Assembly: GCA_964353455.1 (NCBI GenBank)
Contig: CAYGWP010000287.1
Span: 1-29,289, forward strand
Source of the DNA: CAYGWP01 sp964353455
GTDB taxonomy: Bacteria; Planctomycetota; Phycisphaerae; FEN-1346
Direction: 5' to 3'
DNA length: 29,289 nt
Shown here: one piece after another, positions 1 through 8,000 of the stretch
Numbering within the stretch: the first letter of the stretch is position 1
How the letters are laid out: every line of letters starts with the position of its first letter
The notes under the pieces: generated by a model
The model's database searches: none
Told to the model about the DNA's origin: nothing
Seen by the model: the letters and a program-made list of their open reading frames with translations, nothing else
Position numbers and translations under genes: made by a program

Positions 1-1179
1 GTCCACGGGCACGTCTTCGCCTTCCCCAAGTGCGACCTGCACATCAACGAGGAGACCTTCAGCGATCCGGAGCAGCTCGACGTGCTCAAGCTGGCCTGCC
101 AGATCGCCAGCGAGAACGGCACGCCCTATTTCGTCTTCGACCGCGACGAGGTGACTCTGTCGGCCTGCTGCCGCCTCCGCACCAAGATCGAAGACGACTA
201 CATGATCAAGCACCCGGAATCCATGCGCTTCTGCGGGTTCCAGAACGTGACCGTGAACCTGCCGCAGTGCGCGTACCGTGCCGGGGCGGGCAACTGGCAG
301 AACCTGCTGGACCAGGTGGGCGGGGCAATGGACCTGGCGATGCAGGCCCACATGGAGAAGCGCGAGTTCATCAGGAAGATGATGGCCAGCCCCGCCATGC
401 CGCTGTGGGAGATCGGCAAGGCCGCCAAGGACGGCCGGCCGTACGTTGACCTCGACAAGTGCACCTATATCATTGGCCTTATCGGGCTGAATGAGTGCGT
501 GCAGCACATGATGGGGCAGGAACTCCACGAGACCGACGAGGCCCTCAAGCGCGGCCTCCTGGTGGTGGCGTTCATGCATCACCGCGCCAAGGAGTACGCG
601 AAGCGGCACGGCCTCAAGGTGAGCCTGGAAGAGTCGCCGGCCGAGAGCGCCACGCGGCGGTTCGCGAAGGTCGATTTCCGCGACTGGCCGCAGTCGCGCA
701 CATTAGTCAAGGGCGACATCGCCGCCGACGAGTACTACTACACCAACTCCATCCACCTGCGGGCCGACGCCCCCGTTGACCTCCTGACGCGGATCCAAAA
801 GCAGGCCAAGTTCCACGGCATGATCGAGTCCGGGGCCATCATCCACGCGTTCGTAGGCGAAGAGCGGCCCCCCGCAGAGAGCATCCTCACCCTCGTCCGC
901 CGCACCTTCGAGGGCACGCCGGCGGCACAGATCACTATCAGCCCGGAGTTCACCGTCTGCAACGACTGCCAAAAGTGGACCCCGCGGCTCCAGGACCATT
1001 GCGGCCACTGCGACTCGCACAACGTCTATGGCGTGACGCGGATCGTCGGATACTTCAGCCGCATCTCGAACTGGAACAAGTCGAAACTGGGCGAACTGAA
1101 GGACCGCCATCACGGCAACTACTCGGTCGCGGGCTCCTTCCCCAGGACGCAGGCGGAACTGGGCATGGCGGCCGGCTGA
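1..1179 (+). CDS. nrdD: Anaerobic (class III) ribonucleoside-triphosphate reductase, C-terminal part, 5' end cut off by window
   Basis: The frame is open from base 1, so only the last 392 residues are seen. The enzyme reduces ribonucleotides to deoxyribonucleotides under anoxia using a glycyl radical. Visible landmarks are a double cysteine in SACCRLR (around residue 57), the stretch CGFQNVTVNLPQCAYRA typical of NrdD, a zinc site made of two CxxC pairs (C320/C323 and C334/C337), and the glycyl-radical segment RIVGYFSR with G350, followed by NKSKLGELKDRHHGNY, a hallmark of this family. It ends in TGA at 1177-1179, and a terminator-like hairpin follows at 1258. The activase gene nrdG lies about 1 kb downstream on the same strand, which supports the call. 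It is encoded with a redoxin rather than obvious formate-linked partners; which reductant it uses cannot be read from this fragment. Confidence 0.95.
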   Translation, partial: VHGHVFAFPKCDLHINEETFSDPEQLDVLKLACQIASENGTPYFVFDRDEVTLSACCRLRTKIEDDYMIKHPESMRFCGFQNVTVNLPQCAYRAGAGNWQNLLDQVGGAMDLAMQAHMEKREFIRKMMASPAMPLWEIGKAAKDGRPYVDLDKCTYIIGLIGLNECVQHMMGQELHETDEALKRGLLVVAFMHHRAKEYAKRHGLKVSLEESPAESATRRFAKVDFRDWPQSRTLVKGDIAADEYYYTNSIHLRADAPVDLLTRIQKQAKFHGMIESGAIIHAFVGEERPPAESILTLVRRTFEGTPAAQITISPEFTVCNDCQKWTPRLQDHCGHCDSHNVYGVTRIVGYFSRISNWNKSKLGELKDRHHGNYSVAGSFPRTQAELGMAAG

Positions 1180-1195
1180 GAATCGGCGATGCAAG

Positions 1196-1224
1196 TTTAG
1201 CCGCGACTCGCAGAGGAGCGCGCT
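1196..1224 (+). repeat. Family A palindromic intergenic repeat, degenerate copy
   Basis: Begins TTTAGCCGCGACTC and ends GGAGCGCGCT. It matches the copy at 11873 closely and the better-conserved copies at 4898, 4951, 15407 and 15964. It lies just after the nrdD stop. The arms around GCGACTC are less perfectly paired than in the other copies. Confidence 0.6.
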
Positions 1225-1257
1225 AGGGCGTATTGACAAGGACCCCTTGTTGACGGA

Positions 1258-1312
1258 GGAGCCGGGCGCCGTAAGGCAATCGTTCGCCGTCCCGGCTCCC
1301 CGTCGTTTTTTC
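1258..1312 (+). terminator. Rho-independent terminator after nrdD
   Basis: A perfect 9-bp stem GGAGCCGGG (1258-1266) pairs with CCCGGCTCC (1291-1299) across a 24-nt loop. Six T residues follow at 1306-1311. The position, about 80 bases after the nrdD stop and before the cupin gene, fits a terminator. The long loop is unusual, so partial read-through is possible. Confidence 0.65.
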
Positions 1313-1351
1313 TGAATCGAGCCGTGTGCGGAAGCACGCGGGAATCTGCTG

Positions 1352-1762
1352 ATGGGTCAGGGCAACCGTCACGGTGAAGTCGAGCCCGCGGGCATCCGCG
1401 TGGAACGAAACGGATTCGATAACATGGAACTGGTGCAGGAGCAGGAGCGGCAGTATCGCGGCGGGGGGAGCGGCGTGAAGTACCTGATGCGCGGGCCGAA
1501 GATCGACTGGGGGGTCATCCTGTTCGCCCCCGGCGAGCAGTTGGGCCGGCACCTCCACAAGGCCGTCGAGGAGACGTTCTACTTCGTCGAGGGGGTCGGG
1601 GGAAGGCTCATCGTGGGCGACGTCGAGCATCAGATCTGCGTCGGCACGGCCGTACGCATCGAACCGGGCGAGGTCCACAACATCATCAACGACACCAGGT
1701 CGCCCCTGAAGGCGGTCTTCATCAAGTCGTCGTACGACCCGAAGGACAAGGTGGATGTGTGA
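1352..1762 (+). CDS. Small single-domain cupin protein
   Basis: A 136-residue protein with a conserved cupin barrel. The first cupin motif is visible as the histidine pair and glutamate in LGRHLHKAVEETFYFVEG, and a second motif around IEPGEVHNIIN supplies the last histidine. These residues usually bind a metal, and the fold serves many enzymes and sugar or small-molecule binders, so no reaction can be named. The C-terminus FIKSSYDPKDKVDV recurs in cupins of this type as I remember them. ATG 1352 has only a weak GGGA upstream. ATG 1424 would remove 24 poorly conserved residues and is a fair alternative start. It sits between nrdD and nrdG, but the terminator at 1258 separates it from nrdD. Confidence 0.8.
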   Translation: MGQGNRHGEVEPAGIRVERNGFDNMELVQEQERQYRGGGSGVKYLMRGPKIDWGVILFAPGEQLGRHLHKAVEETFYFVEGVGGRLIVGDVEHQICVGTAVRIEPGEVHNIINDTRSPLKAVFIKSSYDPKDKVDV

Positions 1763-1846
1763 CGTCCCCGCGGGCGGGGGCGGCCGGCTGCCCGCGCGGG
1801 CGGCGGCAGTCACATGCACATATCTTATTGGAGGAGAGGGGACGCC

Positions 1847-2158
1847 ATGAAGTTCGAGGTCTATGGCAAAACCGTCTGTGCCAAGTGCGAAAGCGCCAAG
1901 AAGAAACTGAACCACCTGGTCGAGAAAAAGGAGGTCGGCGACGCCGTATCCCTGGCGTTCGTCGATCTGGAGACCATCGAGGGGATGGCCGAGGGGGCCT
2001 TCAACGACGTTCACGACATCCCCACCGTCATCCTGCGGTCCGACGGCGGCGACTTCGTGGCCCGCTGGGACGGCCGCGCGCCCCATTCCAACGAAATCCT
2101 GGCGTACCTGGGCGGCGCGGGCGGCGCCGGGAACCTCAGCGCGAGCGCGGCCGAATGA
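1847..2158 (+). CDS. Small thioredoxin/glutaredoxin-fold redoxin, candidate partner of NrdD
   Basis: A 103-residue protein with a redox-active CxxC (TVCAKCESAKKK, C11 and C14) at the end of the first strand and a cis-proline segment DIPTVIL near residue 60, the two landmarks of the thioredoxin fold. The size and the early CxxC resemble NrdH or glutaredoxin-like proteins. ATG 1847 is chosen because GAGGAGAGGGG at 1831-1841 is a strong ribosome binding site; an earlier in-frame start at 1814 lacks one. The stop overlaps the nrdG start (ATGA at 2155-2158), so the two are almost certainly co-translated. This suggests a role in reducing or maintaining the anaerobic reductase, which is inference from context. 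Confidence 0.85.
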   Translation: MKFEVYGKTVCAKCESAKKKLNHLVEKKEVGDAVSLAFVDLETIEGMAEGAFNDVHDIPTVILRSDGGDFVARWDGRAPHSNEILAYLGGAGGAGNLSASAAE

Positions 2159-2916
2159 CGACCGGGGCGCAAACTCGGCTGCCGCCGATCGCCGGGTACC
2201 TCCCGACGACGCTGATCGACTGGCCGGGTCGGCTTGCGGCCACGGTCTTCCTGCCGCGATGCAACCTGCGGTGCCGCTTCTGCCACGCGGGGGCGCTCCT
2301 GGCGGAGCGCGGCGAGACGATCCCGCTGGATGCGGTCCTGGAGCACATCGCCTCGCGCGAGGGGTGGCTCGACGGCGTCGTCATCTGCGGCGGCGAGCCG
2401 ACCGTCTGGCCCGAACTGGCGGACCTCTGCCGCGCGTTCCGCGCCGCCGGCCTCGCCGTCAAACTCGATACCAACGGAACGCACCCGGACCGGCTTGCGG
2501 CACTCCTGGACGCGGGCCTCGTCGATGCCGTGGCGATGGACCTCAAGGCCCCCGTCGATGAGCGGTACCGCGAGATTTGCGGCACGGCGGGGCTGGACCT
2601 TGCGGCCATCGGGCGGTCGATCGACCTTCTTCTGTCGGGCGCGGTGGAGTACGAGTTCCGCACGACCGTCTGCCCCCAGTACATCGGCGAGGAGGAAATC
2701 CAGGTGATGGGCGCCCGGATCGCCGGTGCTCTCTGCTGGGTCCTCCAGCGCTATGACCCGGCGCACGCCTTGGATGCCGCCCTGCGGTCCGTCAAGCCGT
2801 ACGCCCCTGCGACGATGGACCGGCTTGCGGCCATCGGCCGCCGGCATGTTCAGCGGTGCCTTGTCCGCGGCCAGCCGGAAAAGGGGGGCGGTGCGGCCGA
2901 GAGAACCTGCCCCTGA
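2155..2916 (+). CDS. nrdG: Anaerobic ribonucleotide reductase activating protein (radical SAM)
   Basis: A 253-residue radical SAM enzyme that would generate the glycyl radical on NrdD. The cluster-binding motif CNLRCRFCH (CxxxCxxC) lies near residues 36-43, preceded by YLPTTLIDWPGRLAATVFLP, the usual N-terminal signature of NrdG-type activases. The SAM-binding GGEPT (GGE motif) and the later segment KLDTNGTHP and AMDLKAP are also typical. Its start overlaps the stop of the redoxin gene by 4 bases, with no separate ribosome binding site needed. The low-complexity tail (GQPEKGGGAAERTCP) is probably not part of the fold. It is longer than E. coli NrdG and closer to the PFL-activase-like NrdG type found in many anaerobes. 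Confidence 0.92.
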   Translation: MTTGAQTRLPPIAGYLPTTLIDWPGRLAATVFLPRCNLRCRFCHAGALLAERGETIPLDAVLEHIASREGWLDGVVICGGEPTVWPELADLCRAFRAAGLAVKLDTNGTHPDRLAALLDAGLVDAVAMDLKAPVDERYREICGTAGLDLAAIGRSIDLLLSGAVEYEFRTTVCPQYIGEEEIQVMGARIAGALCWVLQRYDPAHALDAALRSVKPYAPATMDRLAAIGRRHVQRCLVRGQPEKGGGAAERTCP

Positions 2917-2928
2917 TGGGCCCTCCAC

Positions 2929-2944
2929 CCCCAACATTTTGGGG
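2929..2944 (+). terminator. Short hairpin just after nrdG, possible weak terminator
   Basis: CCCCAA (2929-2934) pairs with TTGGGG (2939-2944) over a CATT loop, 12 bases after the nrdG stop. Only two T residues follow, so intrinsic termination would be weak. It may instead protect the transcript's 3' end. Confidence 0.3.
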
Positions 2945-2956
2945 TTCAGGACTCGC

Positions 2957-2985
2957 TTGACACATGCCCTGCTACCTTCTAAACT
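2957..2985 (+). promoter_or_regulatory. Sigma-70-type promoter upstream of the FlgI-like gene
   Basis: TTGACA at 2957-2962 is a perfect -35. TAAACT at 2980-2985 matches the -10 at four of six bases, and the spacer is 17 nt. Transcription would start near 2992, giving a leader of about 140 nt. A second candidate (TTGTCA at 3053, then an extended -10 TGCTAAAGT) lies downstream but its spacer is too long at 20 nt. Confidence 0.5.
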
Positions 2986-2997
2986 TGATGCCTGTAC

Positions 2998-3024
2998 GGC
3001 CGTGGGGTGCGGCCCGGTTTTTTT
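2998..3024 (+). terminator. Terminator-like hairpin in the leader of the FlgI-like gene
   Basis: GGCCG (2998-3002) pairs with CGGCC (3010-3014), followed after CGG by seven T residues (3018-3024). It falls just after the predicted start point of the promoter at 2957. It could therefore end leftward read-through from nrdG, or act as an attenuator on the short leader. The stem is only 5 bp. Confidence 0.4.
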
Positions 3025-3133
3025 GCGCGGTGGGGCGGGGGGCTTGGCGGTTTTGTCACCTGGAAGAGCCGCTTTTGCTAAAGTCCGATAACCTTTGTCG
3101 CCGATACCAACCCCCAGCGAGAGCGGAGTCCGT

Positions 3134-4822
3134 ATGCGCGCCACCCGGACGTTAAACATCCGTGGGCTGGGCGGGTCCGGCTATGCGCCGGCGGCGCTCG
3201 CACTCTTTGCAGCCGCCGTCGGCATCGGTCTGGGGTGCCGGAAAGAGATCATCCCCAGCGAGCCGCGCACCCCGCGAGAGATCGAGGTCCCCGAGTACCT
3301 GAAGGACACGGTGGGGGAACTCGCGCGGTTTTCCGGGCGCGAGGCCGTCACCGTGCAGGGCTACGGGTTCGTGACGGGCCTGGACGGGACGGGGACGAAG
3401 GTCGTCCCGCCCGGCATCCGCCAGCAGATTCTCGAAATGATGCATCTCCATAAGGTCGAGCACGCCGAACAGATCCTCTCCAGCCCCGACAACGCCGTCG
3501 TCATCGTCCTGGGGATGCTGGAACCGGGCATCGGCAAGGGCGAACTCTTCGACCTGGAGGTCCGGGCGCTGCCCACAACCGAGACCACGAGCCTCGAAGG
3601 CGGATTCCTGCTGGAATGCGACCTGGCTCGGGTGATGGCGACGCGCGGCGTGGATGCCCGCAGCGAAGTGCTTGCCGCCGGGCGCGGCGGCGTCTTCGTG
3701 TCACCGTTTGCGGCCGATGAGAAGGGGAAGGCCGGCGGCGACCCGCGCATCGGCCGGGTCCTGGCGGGCGGCAAGGCCGTCAAGACTCGCCACTTCCGCC
3801 TCGTCCTGCTGACGCCGTCGGTCCGCACCGCCGACCAGATTGTCCGCCTCATCAACGCCCGGTTCCCCGCTTGCGCCAAGGGCACCGAGGACCCCGGCCG
3901 CGTGGACCTCGAAGTTCCCAGGGAATACCTGGGCGCGAAAGACCGCTTCCTGGACCTGGTCGGCGCGATCTACCTGCGTGAGACGCCGGATGCCCGTGAC
4001 CAGCGTGTCAGCCTGCTTCTGGCGACGCTGGAGTCGGGCAAGGACATGGACCGCGTCTCGATATGCCTGGAGGCGTTCGGCCCGTCGGTCGTGCCGCGCC
4101 TGCGGCCGATGGCATCCAGTCCGAGCGCATCGGTGCGGTTCTACGTCGGGCGGACGCTGGCGGGACTCCAGGACGCGACGGCGGTCTCGATCCTGGAACC
4201 GATCGCGCTGGACGACGGCTCGGAGTTCCAGGAATCGGCGGTCGAGGCGCTGGGCCGCCTTCAGAGCGGCATCGGCCTGGGCGTCCTCGGCCGCGTACTG
4301 AACGCCAGGAGCGCCCGGGTCCGGGTTGCGGCGTGGCAGGCGATGGCCCGCCTCGCGTCGCGGACGTTCGTGGCCCGCACGTTCGCCGACAGGTTCACGC
4401 TGAGCGTCGTGCCGACACAGGCGGAACCCTTCGTCTATGTTTCGCGGACGCTGAGGCCGCAGATCGCCGTTTTCGGAGATGTGGCCATCCGGCCGCCCGT
4501 CCTGGCCGAGACCCGCCGCGTCTCCGCCTCGGCCATCGAGGACGCCAGGCAGGTCGTCGTCATCATGCAGTGGCGAGGCAAGGACTACCGCATCGAGGCC
4601 CCGCTGGACGTCCGCGGGTTCGTCGAGAAACTGGCGGCGCCCATGGGAACCGAGGAGAAGCCCGGCGAGGGCCTCGACCTCGGGTACAGCGACGTCGTCG
4701 GCATCCTGAACGAGATGTCGCGGAAGCGCGGCCTATCGGCCCCGGTGGTGTTGCAGCCCCTTGGGTATCACGTGATGGGCGACCGGCCGGTTGCGCGGCC
4801 GATTGGCGAGAACGAGCCTTGA
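3134..4822 (+). CDS. Exported FlgI-like (P-ring-type) protein with HEAT-like repeats
   Basis: A 562-residue protein. An N-terminal hydrophobic segment ends in GIGLGC (C35), a near-lipobox, so it is exported and perhaps lipid-anchored. Residues about 66-265 resemble the flagellar P-ring protein FlgI: VQGYGFVTGLDGTG matches FlgI's conserved start, and TADQIVRLINARFP followed by GRVDLEVP matches its later core. Residues about 285-430 are helical and read as HEAT-like repeats (VRFYVGRTLAGLQD, SAVEALGRLQSG, VRVAAWQAMARLA). The C-terminal 120 residues are not recognised. ATG 3134 has AGAGCGGAG upstream; TTG 3095 would add 13 residues before the basic signal start. No flagellar gene is near, and a true FlgI has no HEAT repeats, so a non-flagellar envelope role is likely but unproven. 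Confidence 0.75.
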   Translation: MRATRTLNIRGLGGSGYAPAALALFAAAVGIGLGCRKEIIPSEPRTPREIEVPEYLKDTVGELARFSGREAVTVQGYGFVTGLDGTGTKVVPPGIRQQILEMMHLHKVEHAEQILSSPDNAVVIVLGMLEPGIGKGELFDLEVRALPTTETTSLEGGFLLECDLARVMATRGVDARSEVLAAGRGGVFVSPFAADEKGKAGGDPRIGRVLAGGKAVKTRHFRLVLLTPSVRTADQIVRLINARFPACAKGTEDPGRVDLEVPREYLGAKDRFLDLVGAIYLRETPDARDQRVSLLLATLESGKDMDRVSICLEAFGPSVVPRLRPMASSPSASVRFYVGRTLAGLQDATAVSILEPIALDDGSEFQESAVEALGRLQSGIGLGVLGRVLNARSARVRVAAWQAMARLASRTFVARTFADRFTLSVVPTQAEPFVYVSRTLRPQIAVFGDVAIRPPVLAETRRVSASAIEDARQVVVIMQWRGKDYRIEAPLDVRGFVEKLAAPMGTEEKPGEGLDLGYSDVVGILNEMSRKRGLSAPVVLQPLGYHVMGDRPVARPIGENEP

Positions 4823-4987
4823 TTCAACTTTCGGCCGCGAAAGGCAGGCCTGCCCTGAGCGCAGCCGAAGGGGTCGCGCGTATGAAGGCGCAAAAAACTC
4901 AACTTTTAGCCGCGACCCGCAGGGTCGCGCGTATATGAAGGCGCACAAAACTCAACTTTTAGCCGCGACCCGCAGGGTCGCGCGTAT
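4820..4987 (+). repeat. Three tandem family A repeats between the FlgI-like gene and smc
   Basis: Two identical 37-bp units lie at 4898-4934 and 4951-4987 (start CTCAACTTTTAGCCGCGACC, end GGGTCGCGCGTAT), spaced 53 bp apart. Each holds the hairpin GCGACCC-GCA-GGGTCGC. A third, diverged unit fills 4820-4884 and carries an extra CCTGAGCGCAGCCGAAGGGG segment, which resembles a short repeat I know from many environmental genomes. The linker TATGAAGGCGC is shared between units. The last unit ends 17 bases before the smc start. No spacers of CRISPR type are present. Confidence 0.85.
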
Positions 4988-5004
4988 GAACGATTGGGGG
5001 CACC

Positions 5005-8000
5005 TTGGAACTTAAGAAACTCGAAGTCTTCGGATTCAAGTCCTTCGCCGACCGGACACGGTTCGAGTTCGACTCCGGCGTGACCGTCATCGTCGGGCCG
5101 AACGGTTGCGGCAAGTCGAACGTCGTCGATGCCGTCAAGTGGGTCCTCGGCGAGCAGAGCCCGAAGAGCCTCCGCGGGCGCGACATGGCCGATGTCATCT
5201 TCGCCGGCTCCGAGTCCCGCCGCAGTCTCGGCTTCGCAGAGGCCACGCTCACCTTCGACAACACGCGCGGCCTCCTGCCCATAGGCTGCGCCGAGGTCGA
5301 GGTCTCGCGGCGCCTCTACCGCAGCGGCGAGTCGGAGTACCTGCTGAACCGCAGGCCCTGCCGCCTCCGCGACGTCCGCGAACTCTTCATGGACACCGGC
5401 GTCGGCGTCGATGCCTACAGCCTCATCGAGCAGGGCAAGGTCGATGTTCTCCTCCAGTCCAACCCGCAGGACCGCCGCATCATCTTCGAGGAAGCCGCAG
5501 GCATCTCCAAGTACAAGGCCAAGCGCCGCGAGGCCGAGCGGAAACTCCAGCGCACCGAGCAGAACCTCCTCAGGCTCGGCGACATCCTCGAAGAGGTCGA
5601 GCGGCGCCTCCGCAGCGTCAAGTACCAGGCCGGGCGAGCACGTAGTTATGTAGAATACACCCAGCGCCTGAAGGACCTGCGCCTCTCGTACGCCCTCAAC
5701 CAGTACCACGGCGAGGTGACGGCCCTGGCCGAGCACCAGGCGGCCATCGAGGCGGTCCAAGCCGAGCGGACGGCCCGGTCGGCCGCCCTCGCGCAACTCG
5801 ACCAGCATCGGTCTCGCATCGAGTCGGAACTGATGGACCTCCAGGAACAGGCCCGCCGGAACGACGGCCGCCTGGGCGAGATCCGCTCCGGCATCGCGAC
5901 GCGCGAGAACGAGATATCGTTCCATCGCACGCGCGTGGGCGAACTCCGGGAGATCGTCGAGCGCGACCGCCGCAAGATCGGAGACCTGTCGGGCCACCTG
6001 CGCGACGCGGAGTCGGCGGTGGAATCCCGCCGGGCCGCCGCCGTCGAGACCGCCGATGCCGCCCGCCGCCAGGAGGAATCCGTCGCGGCCGCCGAGATAC
6101 GGCTGCGCGAGGCGAGCGACAAGGTCCGCGTCCTGGCCGGCCAGGTCGATGCCGCAAAGGCGTCGGTCCTTGCCCTGGCGCAGGAGCGCAGCCAGCGGTC
6201 CAGCCGCCAGTCGAGCCTGGAACTCCGCCTGGAATCGCTCGAGGCCCAGGCGGCGAAACTGCGGGCCCGCCGCGATGAGATCGCCGCAGACCTCCAGAAG
6301 TTCATCGCCCGCCAGGCCGAGACCGACGCCGAGGCGGCCGCCCTCGAAACCGCCATCTCCGGGCGCCGCAGCCGCCTCGAAGAAAAACGCCACGAGGCCG
6401 ACGTCAAGCAGAAGGAAGTCGAGGAAGTCGGTCAGGCCCTGGCCCAGGCCAAGGAACGGGCCTCCGCCCTCGACAGCCGCCGCCAACTCCTGGAGGACCT
6501 GGAGAAACGCGGCGAAGGCATCCCTGCCGCCGTCCGGCGCGTGGCCGAGGCGATCGCCGCCGGCGGCGCTGCCGACCGCTGGCGCGGCATGGTGGCCGAC
6601 CTGATCGAGGTGGATGCCGCACACGCCGTCGTCATCGAGTCGGCCCTCGGACCGGCCGAGAAACTCCTCATCGCCGACCGCCAGGCCGATGTCCTCGCCC
6701 TGGCACGGGAACTCGAAGGCAAACTCTCGGGCCAGGTCCGATTCCTCGCACTCGATGCCGTCGAGCCGGTCTCGAACGGCCACGACCTTTCGGCTTACCC
6801 GGAGGCGGTCGGCTGGGCCAGGCAGTACGTCCGGGCCGACGAGGCCGTGCGTCCGGCCATCTCGCACCTGTTGGCCCGCACGGTGGTCGTGCGGACGCTG
6901 GAGGGCGCGGTGGAACTGGCGAAGGGGCCGCTCCGCGGCTGCCGTTTCGTCAGCCTGTCGGGGAACGTTCTTGAGCCGGACGGCTCGGTGGCGATCGGGC
7001 CGCCGGGTCCGGAGACGAGCCTGATCTCGCGGCGTTCGGAACTCCGCGGGATCATCGCCGACTATGGCGCGCTGGCCGCCCGCATCGCGGAACTCGACGG
7101 CCATCGCCGCCGCGCCGCCGAGGAACTCAAGGCCCTCGACACGACGCAGCAGGAACTCCGCCAGGAGATCTACGAAGGGTCGATGGCGAAGGTCGAGACC
7201 GAGGGCGCCCGGCGACGGATTGCCGATGCGCTCCAGGCCCTCCAGGCCGAGTCGCCCGTCGTCGAAAGCGAACTCGCGGAAGCCGCACGCCAGCGCGACC
7301 AGGCAGCCGTTGAGCGCGACGCCGTCCGCACCGAAGTCGAACAACTGGCCCGCCGCGAAACCGAGCAGGTCTCGTCCATCACGTCGCTGGCTGCCGAGCA
7401 GGAATCGCTGGCCGCCCAGCGGGCCGCCCTCGACGAGGAACGCACCCAGGCACGCATCGGCCTCGCGCAACTCCGCGAGAAGCAGGCCGCGCTCGTTGAC
7501 CAGGTGGCCGGGGCCGAGCGGGACCTTGCGGCCACGCGCGAGGGGATCGAGCAGGCCCGCGCCGACCTCGAGCAGTCGCAGGGCCGCATCCGCGAGTCGG
7601 AGCGGACGATGCTGCGCCTGGCATCGGAATTGGCGACGCTCTTCCACGAGAAGGAGGCCGCGGAGGCGGAGGTGCGTCGGCTGGCGGCCGCTCGCGAGGA
7701 CCGCGCCCGCGCCACGGACGAACTCGCCGACAAGGCCCGCGGCATCGAGGCCGAGATCGACCAGTTCCAGGAACAGATCCACCAGCGGGAACTCCAGCGG
7801 CGCGAACTGGAGACCAAGCGCGACGACCTTCTGGCCAGGATCCGCGACGACTTCGGCGTTGACCTGGCCGAGCGCTACGCCCAGTGGCAGCCCGAGGCGG
7901 TCGATTGGGACGCCGTGGCCGAGGAGATCAAGGAACTCCAGGGCAAGATCGAACGCCTCGGCGCGGTGAACCTCGAGGCCATCGGCGAACAGGAGGCCCT

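Noticed and set aside
1233..1261. TTGACA at 1233 as a promoter for the cupin gene
   Set aside because: No -10 sequence lies at 16-18 nt spacing; the next bases are GAGGAG, and a terminator follows.
1763..1846. GC-rich CCCGCGGGC...GCCCGCGCGGG stretch as a terminator between cupin and redoxin genes
   Set aside because: Pairing is plausible but there is no T-run, and any very GC-rich stretch will pair this way.
2011..3159. Long - strand open frame across nrdG
   Set aside because: Arg/Pro-rich shadow of nrdG, with no ribosome binding site.
4898..4987. Possible CRISPR array
   Set aside because: Only two identical 37-bp units with a 16-bp linker that is itself nearly the same in both; no unique spacers and no cas genes.
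4986..5004. ATG 4986 as the smc start
   Set aside because: It is out of frame with SMC and belongs to the repeat unit; TTG 5005 is in frame with a G-rich ribosome binding site.
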